Made by a program: the position numbers and the translations under genes. Shown in pieces: positions 5,895 to 7,261 of a stretch of 7,261 nt of DNA. Every line of letters begins with the position of its first letter. Position 1 is the stretch's first letter. The notes under the pieces are model-generated. The model had not been told where the DNA came from. It saw nothing but the letters and a program-made list of their open reading frames with translations, and did no database searches. The stretch comes from Desulfobacteraceae bacterium (GTDB lineage: Bacteria; Desulfobacterota; Desulfobacteria; Desulfobacterales; ETH-SRB1), in assembly GCA_013202725.1 (NCBI GenBank), contig JABMRH010000280.1:1-7261 (forward strand), given 5' to 3'.

Positions 5895-5981
5895 GTGTTA
5901 GGTGTTAGGTGTTAAGTGTTAAGGACTTGATAAAACAGATGATCCTTAATCCCATAACACCTAACACTTAACACCTAACAC
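5895..5981. repeat. Inverted array of a heptamer (4 x GTGTTAR, then 4 x reverse complement)
   Basis: Four adjacent heptamers occupy 5895-5922: GTGTTAG, GTGTTAG, GTGTTAA, GTGTTAA. Four reverse-complement heptamers occupy 5954-5981: ATAACAC, CTAACAC, TTAACAC, CTAACAC. Folding the two arms together pairs at least six of seven positions in every unit. The central 31 bases add AAGGA (5921-5925) against TCCTT (5943-5947). The array fills most of the spacer between the NikK-like gene and the porin and stops 12 bases before the porin's ribosome binding site. If both genes share a transcript, it would form a very long hairpin between them. Confidence 0.85.
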
Positions 5982-6005
5982 TTATACATACTTGGAGTTT
6001 TTAAT

Positions 6006-7261
6006 ATGATAAATCGCAATAGAATAATAATTGGAATAACTATATTATTATCGGTGTTCTTTTTTAACCTGAACGCGCATGCATTAAGCCCTGAAACAGA
6101 GCTGCTTTTGAAGCTTCTTGAAAAAAAGGGGGTTATAACAACAGATGAGGCTGCTGCCCTGAAACAGGAGATTGAGACCGCCGCTCCAAAGGCAACAGAC
6201 AAAGAGACAATCAAGGCGGAAATCAAGCAGGAGATCACAGATGAGCTGAAAGCCGATGGCGGACCCCTGTCCGGCATTCAGGACAATGTGACCATAAGCG
6301 GCAAGGTTGAGGTCGATTACCAGTACCTGGATCACCGTAAAAGGACAGATCAAAACAGCGACGGCACATCCGATCTTTATATTTCAACCGTGGAGCTTGG
6401 AATCGAAGCCGTGGTTAATGAATCAGCCACCGCAAACATTATTTTTAAGGCCGAAAATATCGACAAAAGCAACGACGGGGATGCCAATAACACGGTCAGC
6501 GACAATCCTGAAAAGGTATTGTTCGACGAGGCAACCATAACCATATTTAATCAGGAAAAATGCCCGTTTTACGCGGTTCTTGGAAAGCGTGGACAGCCTT
6601 TCGGCAATTTCTTTACACATACCATCAGCAACCCAATCACAAAAAGCGCATACGAAATTGCGACATCAGGAGTTACCGTAGGCTATGCCCCTGCGGATCT
6701 TTTTGACCTGGACCTTTCCTTTACCCTGTACAAGGGGGAAAAAGTAATAGGTCAGGTAGCGGGAATCGGAAGCATGACTACCCCAGGCCGTAATACTACA
6801 AGCCACGTCGAAACCGATGATGTGCAATCATACATAGCGAACCTGTCCTTGCAACCCATAGATGGCCTGACAATTGGGGCTGCTTTCAACTCAGAGCCTG
6901 GATATGAGAGCCGCAATAATACTGTAAATGCATTTGCAGAGTTTTCACTGGCAGGATTTACCCTTGACTGCGAGTATTTTGCCGCCGTAAAGAGGGAAAA
7001 ATTCACAGACAATAAAACATACAAGGAAAAAGCATGGACAGTAGGACTGGCCTATCAGGTCACAGATCCTCTTGAGGTTGCGGCCCGCTATGAAACCTTT
7101 GATAATGACCGTAACACCGACACAAGCGGAGACATCGATTATAGACTGGCTGTGGGCGCAAACTATGAAATACTTGACAGCGTTACCCTTATGGGTGAAT
7201 ATCGTAAGCTTCAGGAAAAGGCTACGGATTCATCTTATGAAAAAACAGCCAATGAATATAA
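6006..7261 (+). CDS. Outer-membrane beta-barrel porin, probable LbtU-type, 3' end outside window
   Basis: The frame stays open from ATG 6006 to the window end (418 codons plus two bases), so the C-terminus is missing. GGAG at 5994-5997, eight bases before the ATG, supports this start. A signal peptide covers about 1-26 (cleavage after AHA), followed by a helical segment (about 28-80) with LLLKLLEKKGVITTDEAAAL, common at the N-terminus of Gram-negative porins where it may form a periplasmic coiled coil. From about 93 the sequence alternates as in beta strands: VTISGKVEVDYQYLD, STVELGIEAVVNE, FDEATITIF, then the family-like GKRGQPFGNFFTHTISNPIT (193-212). That last block resembles LbtU-family siderophore porins, named after the Legionella legiobactin receptor. 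LbtU proteins lack a TonB plug, and none is seen here. A general or phosphate-type porin is an alternative. Its pairing with a NikK-like protein suggests uptake of a metal or metal chelate. Confidence 0.8.
   Translation, partial: MINRNRIIIGITILLSVFFFNLNAHALSPETELLLKLLEKKGVITTDEAAALKQEIETAAPKATDKETIKAEIKQEITDELKADGGPLSGIQDNVTISGKVEVDYQYLDHRKRTDQNSDGTSDLYISTVELGIEAVVNESATANIIFKAENIDKSNDGDANNTVSDNPEKVLFDEATITIFNQEKCPFYAVLGKRGQPFGNFFTHTISNPITKSAYEIATSGVTVGYAPADLFDLDLSFTLYKGEKVIGQVAGIGSMTTPGRNTTSHVETDDVQSYIANLSLQPIDGLTIGAAFNSEPGYESRNNTVNAFAEFSLAGFTLDCEYFAAVKREKFTDNKTYKEKAWTVGLAYQVTDPLEVAARYETFDNDRNTDTSGDIDYRLAVGANYEILDSVTLMGEYRKLQEKATDSSYEKTANEY

Noticed and set aside
5975..7024. Several minus-strand frames and one plus-strand frame inside the porin region
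   Set aside because: The continuous plus-strand frame from 6006 has a signal peptide, a ribosome binding site and beta-barrel pattern, and explains the region.

Overview
The window looks like chromosomal DNA from a Gram-negative, moderate-to-low GC bacterium, most likely an anaerobic member of the Desulfobacterota (Desulfobacterales-like). This is inferred from the gene order argS - SPOR protein - gatC - gatA, from a periplasmic DUF4198/NikK-type protein next to an LbtU-type outer-membrane porin, and from several kinds of short intergenic inverted repeats of a style I associate with that group. No database search was possible.

The left part (about 149-4530) is one block on the minus strand, read from right to left. 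It encodes arginyl-tRNA synthetase (argS), a membrane-anchored SPOR-domain protein that almost touches argS, GatC and GatA of the tRNA-dependent amidotransferase, and a previously easy-to-miss 57-residue protein just after gatA. Spacing is tight except for an 81-base AT-rich repeat between gatC and gatA. The theme is aminoacyl-tRNA supply: ArgRS charges tRNA-Arg, and GatCAB makes Gln-tRNA(Gln) and/or Asn-tRNA(Asn). GatB is not in the window.

The middle (4531-5093) is a gene-free divergent region of 563 bases. It holds a degenerate fold-back near argS, a 112-base MITE-like fold-back element, a possible sigma70-type promoter, and a long terminator-like hairpin with a T9 run directly in front of the next gene's ribosome binding site.

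The right part (5094-7261) is on the plus strand. A secreted DUF4198/NikK-like protein is followed, after a 141-base spacer filled by two inverted-repeat structures, by an outer-membrane beta-barrel porin of probable LbtU type whose 3' end lies beyond the window. Together they suggest an envelope pathway for a metal ion or metal chelate: porin in the outer membrane, soluble binding protein in the periplasm, and an inner-membrane transporter expected downstream. The metal is not known from this sequence.

The most unusual signal is non-coding. Three separate gene gaps (45-136, 1819-1877, 5895-5981) each carry a short unit of about 7-8 bases, tandemly repeated in one orientation and then again in the opposite one, with a different unit each time. 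Other fold-backs (4577-4653, 4802-4913, 5019-5070, 5865-5892) fill most of the remaining intergenic space. I see no CRISPR array, tRNA, rRNA, insertion-sequence transposase or phage gene.
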